From positions 92,868,947-92,932,946 of the forward strand of contig CM073590.1 of assembly GCA_037074705.1 (NCBI GenBank): a stretch of DNA of 64,000 nucleotides, written 5' to 3'. Of this stretch, positions 1 through 11,476 are shown piece after piece. The notes beneath the pieces were generated by a model. That model did no database searches and had not been told where the DNA came from. It was given only the letters and a program-made list of their open reading frames with translations. Origin of the DNA: Zhengitettix transpicula. Its lineage: Eukaryota > Arthropoda > Insecta > Orthoptera > Tetrigidae. The position numbers were made by a program, and so were the translations under genes. The number at the start of each line of letters is the position of its first letter. The stretch's first letter is position 1.

Positions 1-257
1 ACCTGGAATTACGTCGGATTGTAGCGTCTGCCAAAGCCATCTGAGAAGTCTTGAACTGGCCTTATTTTTTTCACTGCACTTCACTTTTTTATTTAATTTT
101 TACTGTCTCATAAATCACCTCAATACAGTACTTACCACGCTGACCAGATAGAGATTAATAAGTTTAATAAGAATATATATGTATATATAATAAAAAATTA
201 TGTATATTTGTATGTATGTATGTATTTAAGTTAATCTCAATACTTATTTATGCGTGG

Positions 258-580
258 ACAGATTGCAACAAAAATTGGTACACATATTCTTGAAACGACG
301 AAAAACGGTACCGTGGCAGTGAGAAACCTGAAACATAAAGGTGGAAAGGAGTATAATTAAAAATGTGATCATTTTGTGTTAAATTACTGCGCGTCAAGGA
401 ATCATGACGTCTCAGCACACGCAAGAGAACCGTTACTACGCAACAATGCTTCACAACAAAGTAAATAGCTCCTTTATTCGTAATGAAATAAATCAGAAAT
501 AGTTTGATTTAATAAAAAGTATAATTTTATCCCGCAATACTCCATCGAATGATGATAAAAAAACAATAGGAAATATTACA
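258..580. repeat. Dispersed repeat family F, copy 1
   Basis: It aligns along its length with 33357-33668. Shared words are ATTGCAACAAAAATTGGTAC, ACATATTCTT, GGTAC-GTGG, GAGAAACC, AAATGTGAT, ATTTTGTGTTAAATTA, GCGCG-CAAG, TAATGAAATAAATCAGAAAT and ACATCGAATGAT / CCATCGAATGATGAT. The flank before it (170-250) is a degenerate TATG/TA repeat, as in copy 2. Confidence 0.7.
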
Positions 581-2196
581 GAATTTGTGGAAATAATTTT
601 ATTTTAAATAACTAGACAATATGGGACGTACCATGATTTTGCCCAATTTTGTATGTACTGGAGGAGACATAGAACGATGGTAAAATTAATACCTAATATT
701 TGTTAATCATTATAATTTAATAGATTTTTTATGTACTAAAACGTACGAATTATTTCAAGTGAGATTCTTGAAAAATGTTGGTTATTTGTATATATCATTA
801 TAATTTATAATATTTTATTGTAAATATGTAAAGAATGAGTACCCGTGACACATATTTTTAACACAAATGTATGTTTCCTTAGTAGACTTCTTAAATAAAG
901 TTAATTTTATGAACAATTCATGCATTTTTGGAGTAGTATGCTTGTGCTAAGCTGCAGAAAGCACAGAAAGGAGACTGTTTGTGGAGCAGTGGGGACAAAG
1001 GACGGAATGCTGCGCATGTGCATTTCTCATTACAGGCAGATTTTTATTGAGAGAGGGGCTAGCAGGTGCGACGCGAGCCGGGAAGCTTCAAGTCTTCCAA
1101 ACAGAAGCAGAAATTCACAAAGTTAAAAAGTAAATATTCTTAAATTAAAAAAATCTCTCTTAATATAAGCTCGAAACGCCACTGCCACTAATTCAAGAAT
1201 GATAAATTTTATTTTATAATTTTTATCAAAGCGTATTATCTTGAGATGAAATAAATTAAGGGGGTTAAATAATTTGTTACTACACATTTAATTTACATTT
1301 AAAATAATTTATGCAAAATAAGCATTTTAAAGTCCACTTTTACCGCGATAACATGAAATTACTTAATAAATATGGATGCTTGGATGTTATAATCAGAATG
1401 GTTTTTAACTAAACATTAAAGTTATAATACATTATCTATTAGTTTTGCAACGATACTGTTAATCTGGAATTTTTGTTGAAATATTCGAACAGCTAATATT
1501 GACCCATCACTTCTTTCTTCTTAAACAGATGTAACATGTAAATCAGAAGTTCGAAATCTAATGATTCAAACCGTTAAGATGAGAATAATGGTACTCAAGT
1601 GTTTATAGCCCTCCGCTTTAAAAACTTGGTATATTTATAATGTAAAACTCTTTAAATGTTTATTCTCGTAATTAAAAGTAATATGATTTGTAAACCTTTG
1701 TTTGCAGGAAGGGATCGCGCAATTTTCGCCGACGTCTTGCGGCATCCTGTAATGCCGTGGGAGTTGTTTGTCTGCAGGTAATTCAACTGCAAATTTATTG
1801 GGAATCCTTGACTGAAGGATTGATGAGAATATCAGATTCTAAACGTTGTTCATTTGTCTTAGTACATCCTACTGCGCAGTCAAGTCGTATATTTCCCAGC
1901 ACTCTGTAATTCTGGACCGATCTGTGAGGTCGTTACTTAGATCTCAATTTATTTCACAGCGTCTGTCAGTTGGTATTTCTGCTCGTGACGCAATTCACCT
2001 CTGCTCACGTGACCATACTCCTGTCTCTCAACATTGTGCACAGTCACGTAACACTGCAACTCTTATATTATTTGCTTTATGTGGACATAGAATTTCCTAC
2101 TCTCTAAATGACAAAATAATGATAGTCATTTACTCAGGCTCATAAAGCACGCAATTTTAAGAGGGAAACTGATAATAGGGGTGAATGTCAAATTAT
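581..2196. other. No gene recognised
   Basis: AT-rich sequence with no supported coding region. Open frames at 920-1126 and 1846-2145 have no family resemblance and no splice context that I can defend. Confidence 0.5.
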
Positions 2197-2247
2197 AAGA
2201 ATAACTAATAGTCACGTACCAAAAGAATAACTAATAGTCACGTACCA
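2197..2247 (+). repeat. 26-bp tandem duplication
   Basis: AAGAATAACTAATAGTCACG plus TACCA occurs twice in succession with no mismatch seen. Confidence 0.85.
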
Positions 2248-2750
2248 TATTCGATCGGCTTGCCAATCGAAACATACCAGTTGTTATCAGCACTGTTTTG
2301 TTTCAGGAAGCAGAATAAGACAATAGGTTTATTTGGAATGCCGTTTTTTTTTCTGTTATATAATTGAGTAGTAAAGTAGGCGAAGGAAAAGGGACAAGCG
2401 GATTAGGTATTAGAAAATAAAATATTTTAAAACTCCTTCTTCAACATTAAATAAAATTTGCAATGTTTTTGTGTTGGAACATTCAGAATCCCAGCAGACA
2501 GTTTAATCACCCACAAGCGCTGACACACTTCTTTTAGCCCAGTTCCATGAAGACATTTTTTTAATTAATTACGTTATAAACTGTTTTAAATTCTACACGG
2601 ATTATTAGGGTTTATTTGTCATAAATGTGTCGGGTTCACCATTATAATTTCACCGATGAGAAGAGTAACCAGATGAAAAGTGCACACGATCTTAATTCCT
2701 TCATACATTTCAAAATAAAATGAAAAAAATAATTACGTCTGATTGAAAAT

Positions 2751-3147
2751 AATGAATAATAAAGATAGGAAATACAGACAAAAAGGTAATATAAATACCA
2801 CACAACGTTTCTGGGATCCTTGTACCTTTCGCCAGGTGCTAAGGAGAGCCTAGCGAAACACAACTGCACTGATCAGTTGTCAACACTCAAAAGCCACTTT
2901 TTTTTGTGTTATGTGTGTCGGAAATCTGTTCAAAAATAACTTTATTATGTTTTTCGCCGTTATAAAAAACATCCATCTACGTCAAAACATCCGGCACTAA
3001 TAAATTTGAGTTTTGTAAACTGTCCAGTGCAGTTGTGTTTCACTAGACTATTCTTAGCACCTGATGAAATGTACAAGGATTCCAGAAACGTTGTGTTGTA
3101 TTTATATTAACATTTTTGTCTGTATTGGCTATCTTTATTATTCATTT
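2751..3147. repeat. Foldback made of two inverted family B repeats
   Basis: The left arm 2751-2871 and right arm 3025-3147 are inverted copies of one repeat. Shared words are AATGAATAATAAAGATAG, ATACAGACAAAAA, ACAACGTTTCTGG, CCTTGTAC, CAGGTGCTAAG and CACAACTGCACTG. The loop holds TAACTTTATTA-GTTT and AAAACATCCGGCACT. That loop segment recurs as a direct repeat (about 2921-2998 and 3216-3293), the second copy abutting the family A array. Confidence 0.7.
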
Positions 3148-3298
3148 CAAAATTAAGGTTTGCTTTAAGAATCAAAGGATGTGCCGATCCGCCAAAGATC
3201 TAGAGTTGAGGACTTATCGGAAAGCTGTTCAAAAGTAACTTTATTAAGTTTCTCGCTGTTAGAAAAAATACCTATCTGCGTCAAAACATCCGGCACTT

Positions 3299-4412
3299 TT
3301 CCGCATCCCCCCCTTTCAAGTCCCTTCCTATGCTATTAAAGGGGAGTTGCCCATAGTGGATTACCCTCATGTAGCCTGTTGCCCTAAAAAAAAAAATCAT
3401 TTTTGAACGATAAAAAAAAACCTGCGAGAGGATTCTCTCGCAGGTAACCTGCGAGGGATTTTCTCTCGCAGGCAGAACCTTTTATGAGAGATACGAAGGG
3501 GCTACCTTTGGGGATGCCTTTTCCTCTCCGTTTTTGAACTAAGGTTCCCACAAGCCGAGGCACCTCGGCCTGTTTTGAGAGGTGTATGTTCCGGAGTCGC
3601 AGACCTTGGGCATACGGTAAGAGTTGTTCGCTGTTCCCATTGGAATAGTCGGCCAGCTGCCTCCTAAACTGGTCGATGCACGGAGAAGGGAATGCTGCTT
3701 CCCCACAGCAAGCTCCTCTCCCGCTATCGAAGGGCGTGGGACAAGTACCCAATGCCCGACCTACCCGATGCAGGTTTTTCTAGGGTTTTCCCTGCATTTC
3801 TTTAGGCGAATGCCGGGTAGGATCCTTAAACCATAGCCCGGGGGCCCTAGTAACCCTTGGCTACCTTCCTCTACCCTTCCGCATCCCCCCTTTCAAATCC
3901 CTTCCAATGCTATTAATGGGAAGTTGCCCAATGTAGATCACCCTCATGTAGCCTGTTACCCTAAAAAAAAATCATTTTTGAACTAAGGTTCCCACGAGCC
4001 GAGGCACCTCGGCCTGTTCTGAGAGGTGTATGTACCGGGGTCACAGACCTTGGGCATACGGTAAGAGTTGTCCGCTATTCCCATTGAAATAGTCGGCCAG
4101 TTGCCTCCTAAACTGGTCGAGGCACGGACAAAGGAATGCTGCGTCCCCACAGAAAACTCCTCTCCCGCTATCGAAAGGGCGTGGGACAAGTACCCAATGC
4201 CCAACCTACCTGATGCAGGTTTTCTAGGGTTTTCCCTGCATTACTTTTGGGCGAATTCCGGGTAGAATCCTTAAAATATAGCCCGGGTGTCCTAGTTAAC
4301 CCTTGGCTACCTTCCTCTACCCTTCCGGATCCCCCCTTTCAAATCCTTTCCTATGCTAATAAAAGGGGAGTTGCCCAACGTGGGTTACCCTCATGTAGCC
4401 TGTTTCCCTAAA
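3299..4412 (+). repeat. Family A tandem array (partial + two units)
   Basis: GC-richer modules are arranged head to tail. A 3' fragment (3299-3394) is followed by a unit whose core starts ACTAAGGTTCCCAC at 3538 and another at 3982, a spacing of 444. Each unit contains CTAAACTGGTCGAGGCACGG, GGCGTGGGACAAGTACC and GGGTAGGATCCTTAAA. It ends CCTTCCGCATCCCCCCTTTC, then GGGGAGTTGCC, ATTACCCTCATG, AGCCTG and an A-run. A hairpin GCCGAGG-CA-CCTCGGC lies at 3554-3569 and 3998-4013. The first unit also has a leader with two hairpins (3421-3472). Small open frames on both strands show no sign of selection. Confidence 0.8.
3421..3472. repeat. Twin hairpins in the family A leader
   Basis: CCTGCGAGAG-GATT-CTCTCGCAGG (3421-3444) is a perfect 10-bp stem. 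It is followed after three bases by CCTGCGAG...CTCGCAGG (3448-3472), a second stem of the same sequence. Decayed forms of this leader occur at about 14158-14185 and 49690-49715. Confidence 0.75.
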
Positions 4413-6622
4413 AAGAAGACGTTTTTCACGGTGGGGAAACGATGTAATAATCGAAAAAAAAGGTACTCGAGCTTCTTCTTCGTGAGCATGTTGACATGTT
4501 AGCATTGTTTTGCTTACGCGTGTAGTATTACACCGTAGAGAAATAGGCACAAAGTTTGTTGACCCATAGCTCTTTGGCAAAAATATTGACAGCAGGTAGG
4601 AAAACTACAACACTGGTCAAACATTCAAACAGAGGAAGCCACATGCTATTTTCCTAAAGGCACCAATACTCGCAAAATATTCCACAATAATTCACAGGTT
4701 TTTCCTTCATTACATTTATAAAACAATGTTATTAATTGATGTTTACAGAAGTTGTCCTAAAATCGCAATTTTTATAAGCTCTTAGATAGAGTTAACATTT
4801 TTCATTTTAAAACTACAGTTCGCACGGTGTTGAAATAAAGAAAATGTATTTGTTAATTTGATAAGTTATTTAGAATTGTAATTTAAAATAATTTGTATAC
4901 AAATAAATTCATATACTTTAACACTCATTTATATCAATACCTCTACAAGCGTGAGCAAAATAATTAACATAATATATCCAGAAACATACGTTAATTTATG
5001 ATAATTGTAAATGAATATGAAACATTCCATTAAGAGTTTTAATTGTAAAATAATTCGGCAGATATTGCGGGAATGTGCGGAACGTACATTAAAATATGTG
5101 TTGCATAATTTTTCAAATAACAATATAATATATATTCACATAATTGTCTAAGTTCATTACTAAAAAAAATTCATCTCACATCACTAGCAACTTCATTTAT
5201 CGCTGTTATGAATACACTATGAAAGCAAACTTAAGTAATATACTCAATATTGGTTCCAAGAGGTTTGACAAATTTGATACTCTATAGTGGGTAGTAGTAG
5301 GCCTATAGATTACTAGAGGGTCCCGTTGCTGCAAACAGTTTCGTATCTACAGGTAAACGTTTTTTGAACCGCCGTTCTTCTGTATCAACCAATTGTACAA
5401 AGCTGTTGTGAATTACCAACTTAGATTATATTACATAGAAACAATAATTTAAACTAACTGATGTTGAAATTTTGGTGCAAAAAGTTTTTTATTACTTAAT
5501 CTTTACGACAATGAATTATAATGTTCTTAGGAATGACAATGTTTTTATATTCAACAATTTGCTTAAATTCATCCAGATAAAATAATTTCTGTTTCTCTAT
5601 TTTTATGTTCATACGATCCCGCAAATTACTGGGAATCTGACTTTCCAATCAACCATTTCTGTGACCTGACGATTAATTCGCCAACAAAACATACAAATTT
5701 AGAGCCCAATGAAGTTCAGATGAAGTTTGGTTTTTCACCCATGATATACTATTGTATAATCATTACAATCCTCTTTCCTGTTCAACTGTCTATAAAAATA
5801 TTAACGTTTACTGCTTTTCTTGTGCGTAATGTTTAAATTTCGTCCGGCAGACCTATTAACTTTACCTGAACCATTTCCAAAATTTAAACCTTATAACTTT
5901 GAAATACAAAAAATAAGTACATAATAAATAAAGTAAATTAAATAATGTCTAAAACAATCTTGGGTTTAAATTGTTATTAATTCACAATGTTTCCGTGGCG
6001 TGCTGTGCCATCGGCGCAGGCTAAATTGCGGTTACTTGGGTTTCAATTAATTGAATTCTGTACACCAAAATAGTTGTTAAGTTGAACACGAGTAACCGTA
6101 ATTCACGTTATGGCGATGGCAGAGTACGCCATGGTAAATGTTTGTATTATTAAATATTTATCCCAGTTGTATTATTCATAATTTTCAACCGAAAAGTCGT
6201 CGCCCTTAACGTAAGTATCGGGTGATTTTTTTTCTGATGTATAACTTGTTTGACAATTGAATACCTAATTATTATCAATGAATTCACTGCTTTTTACACA
6301 GGGGATCTGAAGGAAAATAAGAGATTTATCGAAACGGTGACAACCGCATTATGTAATATATATATAATACAAAAACATTGGTGGGACAGTCCCAGTGGGA
6401 CTGACGCAGCTGTAATGAGAGTGAGGGCCTGACCTTTAGGGCACAGGTTGGATGACTTGGAGGGGGTGACAGTGACATGGCAGTCCTGCGGGCAGCATTC
6501 GTCACTTGCCTTGGAGCCAATTACCTACTGTCGGCGTCCATGTCAGGAGGGCTTCCACAACGCCTCTCTCTCTCTCTCGCGTTTCTATAATTTTTGCGCA
6601 GAAAAATAGTCCCACTAATTAT
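4413..6622. other. No gene recognised
   Basis: AT-rich and non-repetitive to the eye. A short CTCTCTCTCTC run lies near 6566. Confidence 0.5.
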
Positions 6623-6720
6623 TCTACCCTTCCGCATCCCCCCTTTCAAATCCCTTCCAATGCTATTAAAGGGGAGTTGCCACCATGTGGATTACCCTCA
6701 TGCAGCCTGTTACCCTGTAA
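6623..6720 (+). repeat. Family A 3' fragment
   Basis: Only the terminal 98 bases are present, from CTACCCTTCCGCATCCCCCC to GCCTGTTACCCTGTAAAAAG. The sequence upstream is unrelated, so this is a 5'-truncated copy. Confidence 0.7.
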
Positions 6721-6899
6721 AAAGATTCTCTAAGTCCAACGTAAATTTTGAATGTATCTGGAGCTGCTTATTAAAATTTACTATAAGTGCCTCACAAATA
6801 TATTTCAATAATATTTTTATTAACAATATAATTAATCATCTATCATATATCAAAATTGAAATATTTTAAATCCTTTAGAATTTAAAGAGAGAATGAGGA

Positions 6900-8004
6900 A
6901 GATATTGTAGCGCAGAAGAATACACCCAAATTAATTGAAGATTTTTTATATGATTTGAATAGAAACTTCTAGGTATTCATAGCCGAGTTGTGCTTTCTGG
7001 GAAAATACGGCAATAGATTTGGCGCCGGAGTGACGGAGGCGTCCAAAAGAAATCGTACCTACAGACAAAGGCGGATGATTATGGGAGAACATCCTGGCTC
7101 AGGAGCCATCGACCTGGCCAAAATTCTCAAATCTCAACCCCTCCAACAGGCGAGAGTAAGCATGCGAAACTGTAAAATATAATTACGTGAGGAACGTCTA
7201 CTGGTAGATGAACAAGCGACAAAAAAAGGGAGTTCGCATCTACAACTTGGAGAAGAAGAAAGCCTGGAAAGGGAAGAAGAGTGGGAGTGAAGTGTAGTAG
7301 TTCATACATACACCTTGGAGAAGGACGATATCTGGGAGGAGTGAAATGTAGAGTTTATATCTACAACTTGGAGAAGGAGGTAGTGTAAGAGTGAAATTTA
7401 GCAGTTCATATCTACAACTTGGACAAGGAGGAAGTATGGAAGGGAGGAAGATAGGAGTGAAATGTAGCAGTTCATACATACAAACTGGAGAAGGATGAAT
7501 GTTAGGTGGGAAATGTAAGAGTTCACATCTACAACTTGGAGAAGGAGGAAGTCTGGGAAGAGAGGAGGAGAGAGACATGTTAAGTTCTGATGTACCTATT
7601 GGAGAGGACGTAGCGTTGCAAGTGTAAATGTGTTGGAGAGAAAAAGTAAAGTTTAAATCAATCACTTGAAGGAAAATAGGCCCGACCGACGGAAGAGGAG
7701 AAGATGAAATAGCTAAACATTGCTAATGCAGAGAATTATTACGCCAACGAGGAAGGAGGAAGCAGCCAGCCTACGGATTAAGAGATTTCCCTGTTAAGCA
7801 CTTCCGACGGCTCGACCAGTCTACCTGTGTGGGGAAGCCTCTAGCCGACTGTAATAACGAACAGGTGTGTTTCTGTACGTAAACGTAAACAATTGAGATT
7901 TTTGTCGCAAGTATATATGCCCTCAGATACGACCCTTTTTGCTTCTGTTCAGAGTGTCATGAAATCGACCTGAGGTTTTCCCATCGAACGCGTTAGTAAT
8001 TTGT
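6900..8004 (+). mobile_element. LTR-like dispersed repeat family D, copy 1, with internal minisatellite
   Basis: It matches 56938-57745 in order: GTAGCGCAGAAGAA, AAATTAATTGAAGAT, TTTGGCGCC, CAACTTGGAGAAGGA words, ATTACGCC-ACGAGGA, GTGTGTTTCTGT, TATATGCCCTCA and TACGACCC. The TTTGGCGCC motif after an AT-rich upstream segment resembles the start of an LTR-element interior, but no coding domain or paired LTR is visible. A long minus-strand open frame at 7240-7665 is a by-product of the minisatellite. Confidence 0.55.
7225..7590 (+). repeat. Degenerate minisatellite in family D
   Basis: There are six or seven imperfect units built on GTTCATATCTACAACTTGGA, then GAAGGAGGAAG, then GAGTGAAATGTAG. 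Spacing varies from about 50 to 75 bases. It is strongly purine-rich on the plus strand. Confidence 0.75.
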
Positions 8005-9644
8005 TTGAGTCTTGTTTGTAGTTGACTAAAGTAGTTAGTACTCAGCAAAAATGCTTTCAAGAACGCTGAAACTATCAAGTTCTACCTGGACTTCAGCGTG
8101 CAACACGGTCGGCGCGGTTGAGAAGTTTATGTAAATAATCATCTTACGAATATGTTGTAAAGAATTATTTTTGTGGACTGGGTTTTTATGTTAATGCAAA
8201 AATTATTGCCCATTAAATAATTTGTAATAAGTTTATTACAGTTAAGCATGAAAAACTGTAATCTTAGGCACCTGTGGTTTTTACGTAGAAAAGATCTGCT
8301 GCCCGTACCAAATACGTACTGCTATTGTGTGTTGTGTTGCTCGCTGTAGCTCTCTTACCGGCGTCTCCGTATCTCAAAGTGGGCAGAACGGGTTACCTGC
8401 ATTGATGACTTTAGTCAGGACCATTGCAAGGCGTCGACTCAGGGGTTGACCACTGGCTAAGGCGTCGGCCTCCGGGATTGATTGCTAGCAAGCCGTCGTA
8501 CTAAATTATGTGGCTTCGATGAACTCTTCACTAACAAATTGTGGCCCCTTTCTCACGACGATTCTGCCTCGGACTATATCAGAGGCAACAACTTGGAAAA
8601 GTTTACTGCAGAACTCATGAGATTTGTAGATCGGTGACACTTAAAACGCATACACGTAACGCAATACGGAGCCTCTCATAATCACATCCACCAGCTGCGG
8701 TGAGCGCAGAACAACTGCTCCAGTTTCAGAAGCTTATCTCCGTTCACTCCATTATAGCCTCCCATTCTTTTACTTTTTTTCATTGTTAGAAATCTTGGTC
8801 GAAATGTCAGTTTCATGGATTCTTCCATTGTTACAAGAGTTATAACACGCAGCTGCAGTTCCGTAGTCAACAATGGCCAACAATTCTGTCATGTTGAGGC
8901 CAACAATCGACACAGGACACGAAAATTTACTTGGATGGAAATATTTATCTCCTCCACCCCCACGCTCACCTCGTCCAACATTTCACAGAAAACAACTCCC
9001 GGCATCCGTCCGCCAATGCACGATTTCGAATTCTCCAAACCACACAAACAAAACTTTCGAAACAAAGGAAAACTAAACCAAAATTCACGCGTTGCAATGT
9101 CTCAGAAGAAAAATGTAAAATACATCTATCGAAAAATTAATTACTCAGTTTTATATTTCTAACCAGCACAATCTCAAATAATCTTGCGTATTCATTCAGG
9201 TACCAATAATTGTTAAGAAGTCGATAATCAAATAAGGAGACGTAAATGGGTCTAGAATCGGATTCGTTAGACAATAAGATCCTCAAGCGGTAAGAGTAAT
9301 AAACTGCACATGTATGAGTAGAAAGAGGACTGCCTCAAGCAAAGGAATAAAAAAGATGCTATAGTTTTAATCTGTTTTGCTGTTGTGATAATAAAATAGA
9401 GAACATTACAAAATAGGATCCACGTGGAAAAGATTGACTCAGGTTATTTTAGTCCAAGACCCCAAAAATACCTTTTGGATCAGACGAGAAAAAATTGTAG
9501 AAGAAAACCTTGTAAGATAATTATAAAATATATCACAGAAACATCTACGAAATGGTACTGGATGATCGTTTACAGTAAGAAAGCTAAGATTGTTTTTTTT
9601 AAAAAAAAAAGTGCTGCAGATCACATATTTATCCAAATTGGGAC
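8005..9644. other. No gene recognised
   Basis: A GC-richer block at about 8280-8560 stands out but matches nothing I know. The overlapping frames at 8815-9162 look incidental, since all three plus frames are open over the same stretch. Confidence 0.45.
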
Positions 9645-10250
9645 ATGAGAAATGTATGCGCAAGATAGGTGTCTCGTTTGCTTAGAATGGAAGAAAAACA
9701 GGTTCTTGAGGAACTTTCAGCCGAGTTTCAGGTAATCTTTCACAGCAATACAGTCAAGATTTTTCGATGATGGTCGTGAATGAAACACGGTTCCGTCACT
9801 TTACACTTTACACAAGGGAATAGGCAAAACTGAACGGGGAGATAGTCTAAAAAAGAGGCGAAAACAGTTTCATCTTCTGGCAAGGTCGTGGCGTCAGTTG
9901 TTTGGAATACGCGTGGAATAATTTTCATTGATTATGTTCAAAAAATGGAAACCAATCAACGACGTGTGTTGTACGAACTTATTTCAGCGTTTGAGTGATA
10001 AAAACAAGAAAAAACGACCGCATTTGGCGAAGCAGAAAGTATTTTTTTTCACGACAATGCACCAGTTCACACATCCATTATCGCGATGGCCAAAATCAAT
10101 TAGTTAAAGTACGAATTGCTTCCTCTTTCGCCAGATTTATCTCCCTGGAATTATTTTATCTTCCCAAACACGGAGCAATGTGCCAATAATGGAGAAACTG
10201 AGTCACCGGTTAATGGTTATTTTGAGAATCTCGATGGCCCACACATTAAA
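9645..10250 (+). pseudogene. Decayed mariner transposase
   Basis: Several frames pieced along the plus strand match mariner transposase in order. They include VVNETRFRHFTLYTRE (family VDETWIHHYTPE), GRGVSCLEYAWNNFH-type sequence, KKRPHLAK, HDNAPVHTS, and LSPDLSPWNYFIFP (family YSPDLAPCDFFLFP). The first catalytic Asp is Asn (codon 9779-9781). The second (HDN, 10053-10055) is retained. The third is Asn (10149-10151). Several frameshifts and stops are present. The helix-turn-helix N-terminus and clear terminal repeats are not visible. The copy is dead. Confidence 0.78.
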
Positions 10251-11380
10251 CAGGGTATTTAACATTGCTGGTAAAATGGTGTGGAACTGAAAGGTGACTT
10301 AATTGAAAAATGAAGATATTTATTCCTAAATATTTGGTTTCCTTTATTATGTCTGGGATTACCCTCGTACAATGAAATTTTAATTTTGATGTACCACTAC
10401 GACTGTGCTTGTAAACATGTATTCGATCGTTTGAGCGCATCTGTGTGTTGCGAAAATTTAAAATATATACGTAGCCAAAACCCCGTTTGGCTAACGGATT
10501 GACGCAGTACTTTTTTTCTCACAAGTAGCAGATGGGGTATTTATTTTTTTCTTAAAATCTGTAGTTCGTCGGATGAAAGACAACCGGCTGATGACAGAAG
10601 CAGAAAATGAAACAGAGAATAAAGTCTTCAGATCATTAATGACGGACGGTAAAGTAAAGTAATATGCTCGTGAATACCAGTATTCAAGTCATTCTTAAGT
10701 CAGCATAATAATCTTTTGAATGGTTCAGAATTTCTAGTCTCCAGAATGAAGCACCAATTATAACAGTTTTATGCAAATGATGTTCCTCTATGCTGTGATA
10801 ATTATAACGATTTTTAATTAGATATTAAATGGAAGAGAAACCTTCTGGTAATTAAAAAGTAGTATTTTATTGAAGTAATACTTGAATGTGATAGAATTAC
10901 ATTGGGTATGATATGAAATATTTCTCTTACAAACTGCATGTTTGTTTTGACAATATAACAGAATGAACTTTTCTTTCATTCAATTTCATGACGTACATTT
11001 TGTATTTTCATCTATCCAGTCTGTTTAAGAGACACTTTGGAGGCAATGACGCCTCTTCCGTAGCGGAAAGATTCTCCGCGCGGCTTAGTAAATTAATGAG
11101 GGATATTTCTGGGAAAGGTTTGTTTCCAGAGCAAAAAAAAACCTGTTTTAAGACAATTTCAGACTATTTTTAGAGTATCACGACACGAGTTATAATGTGA
11201 ATTTAAGCGTTGTTTGTTGTTCAAATGTCCGTCGCTCCCTGCAGAATCAATTTATCCATTACAGTAGTTGATTTTTGAAAAATCCTTTTTTAGTTGTTAC
11301 ATGCGTTGTAATAGTTTCAAATATCCGAAATTTTACATATCTGTTTACAATAATTTCTGACCAGCATTGGTACACCGTCA

Positions 11381-11385
<5 letters not shown>
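10251..11385. other. No gene recognised
   Basis: AT-rich, with nothing identified beyond the mariner relic on its left. Confidence 0.5.

Positions 11386-11474
<89 letters not shown>
11386..11474 (+). repeat. (TC)n-(TA)n compound microsatellite
   Basis: About 20 TC units are followed directly by about 24 TA units. It abuts the tail of the reverse-oriented CTAGCTGGG-type element. Confidence 0.95.

Positions 11475-11476
<2 letters not shown>

Noticed and set aside
3061..3092. Hammerhead ribozyme-like core CTGATGA...GAAAC in a family B arm
   Set aside because: No stem II forms between the two core motifs, and other copies have CTGAAGA or CTGGCGA there. A covariance-model search would settle it.
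3983..4204. A roughly 68-residue open frame recurring on the same strand of family A units (also 13346-13558, 13884-14090, 49233-49439 and 49792-49995)
   Set aside because: Between the units at 3983 and 49233 I count about 12 base differences, about 8 of which change the residue. The opposite strand is open too. This is not the pattern of a selected protein.
7240..7665. A 141-codon minus-strand open frame rich in Ser, Pro and Leu
   Set aside because: It is produced by a purine-rich minisatellite; the repeated peptide follows the DNA repeat and is not shared by the other family D copy.
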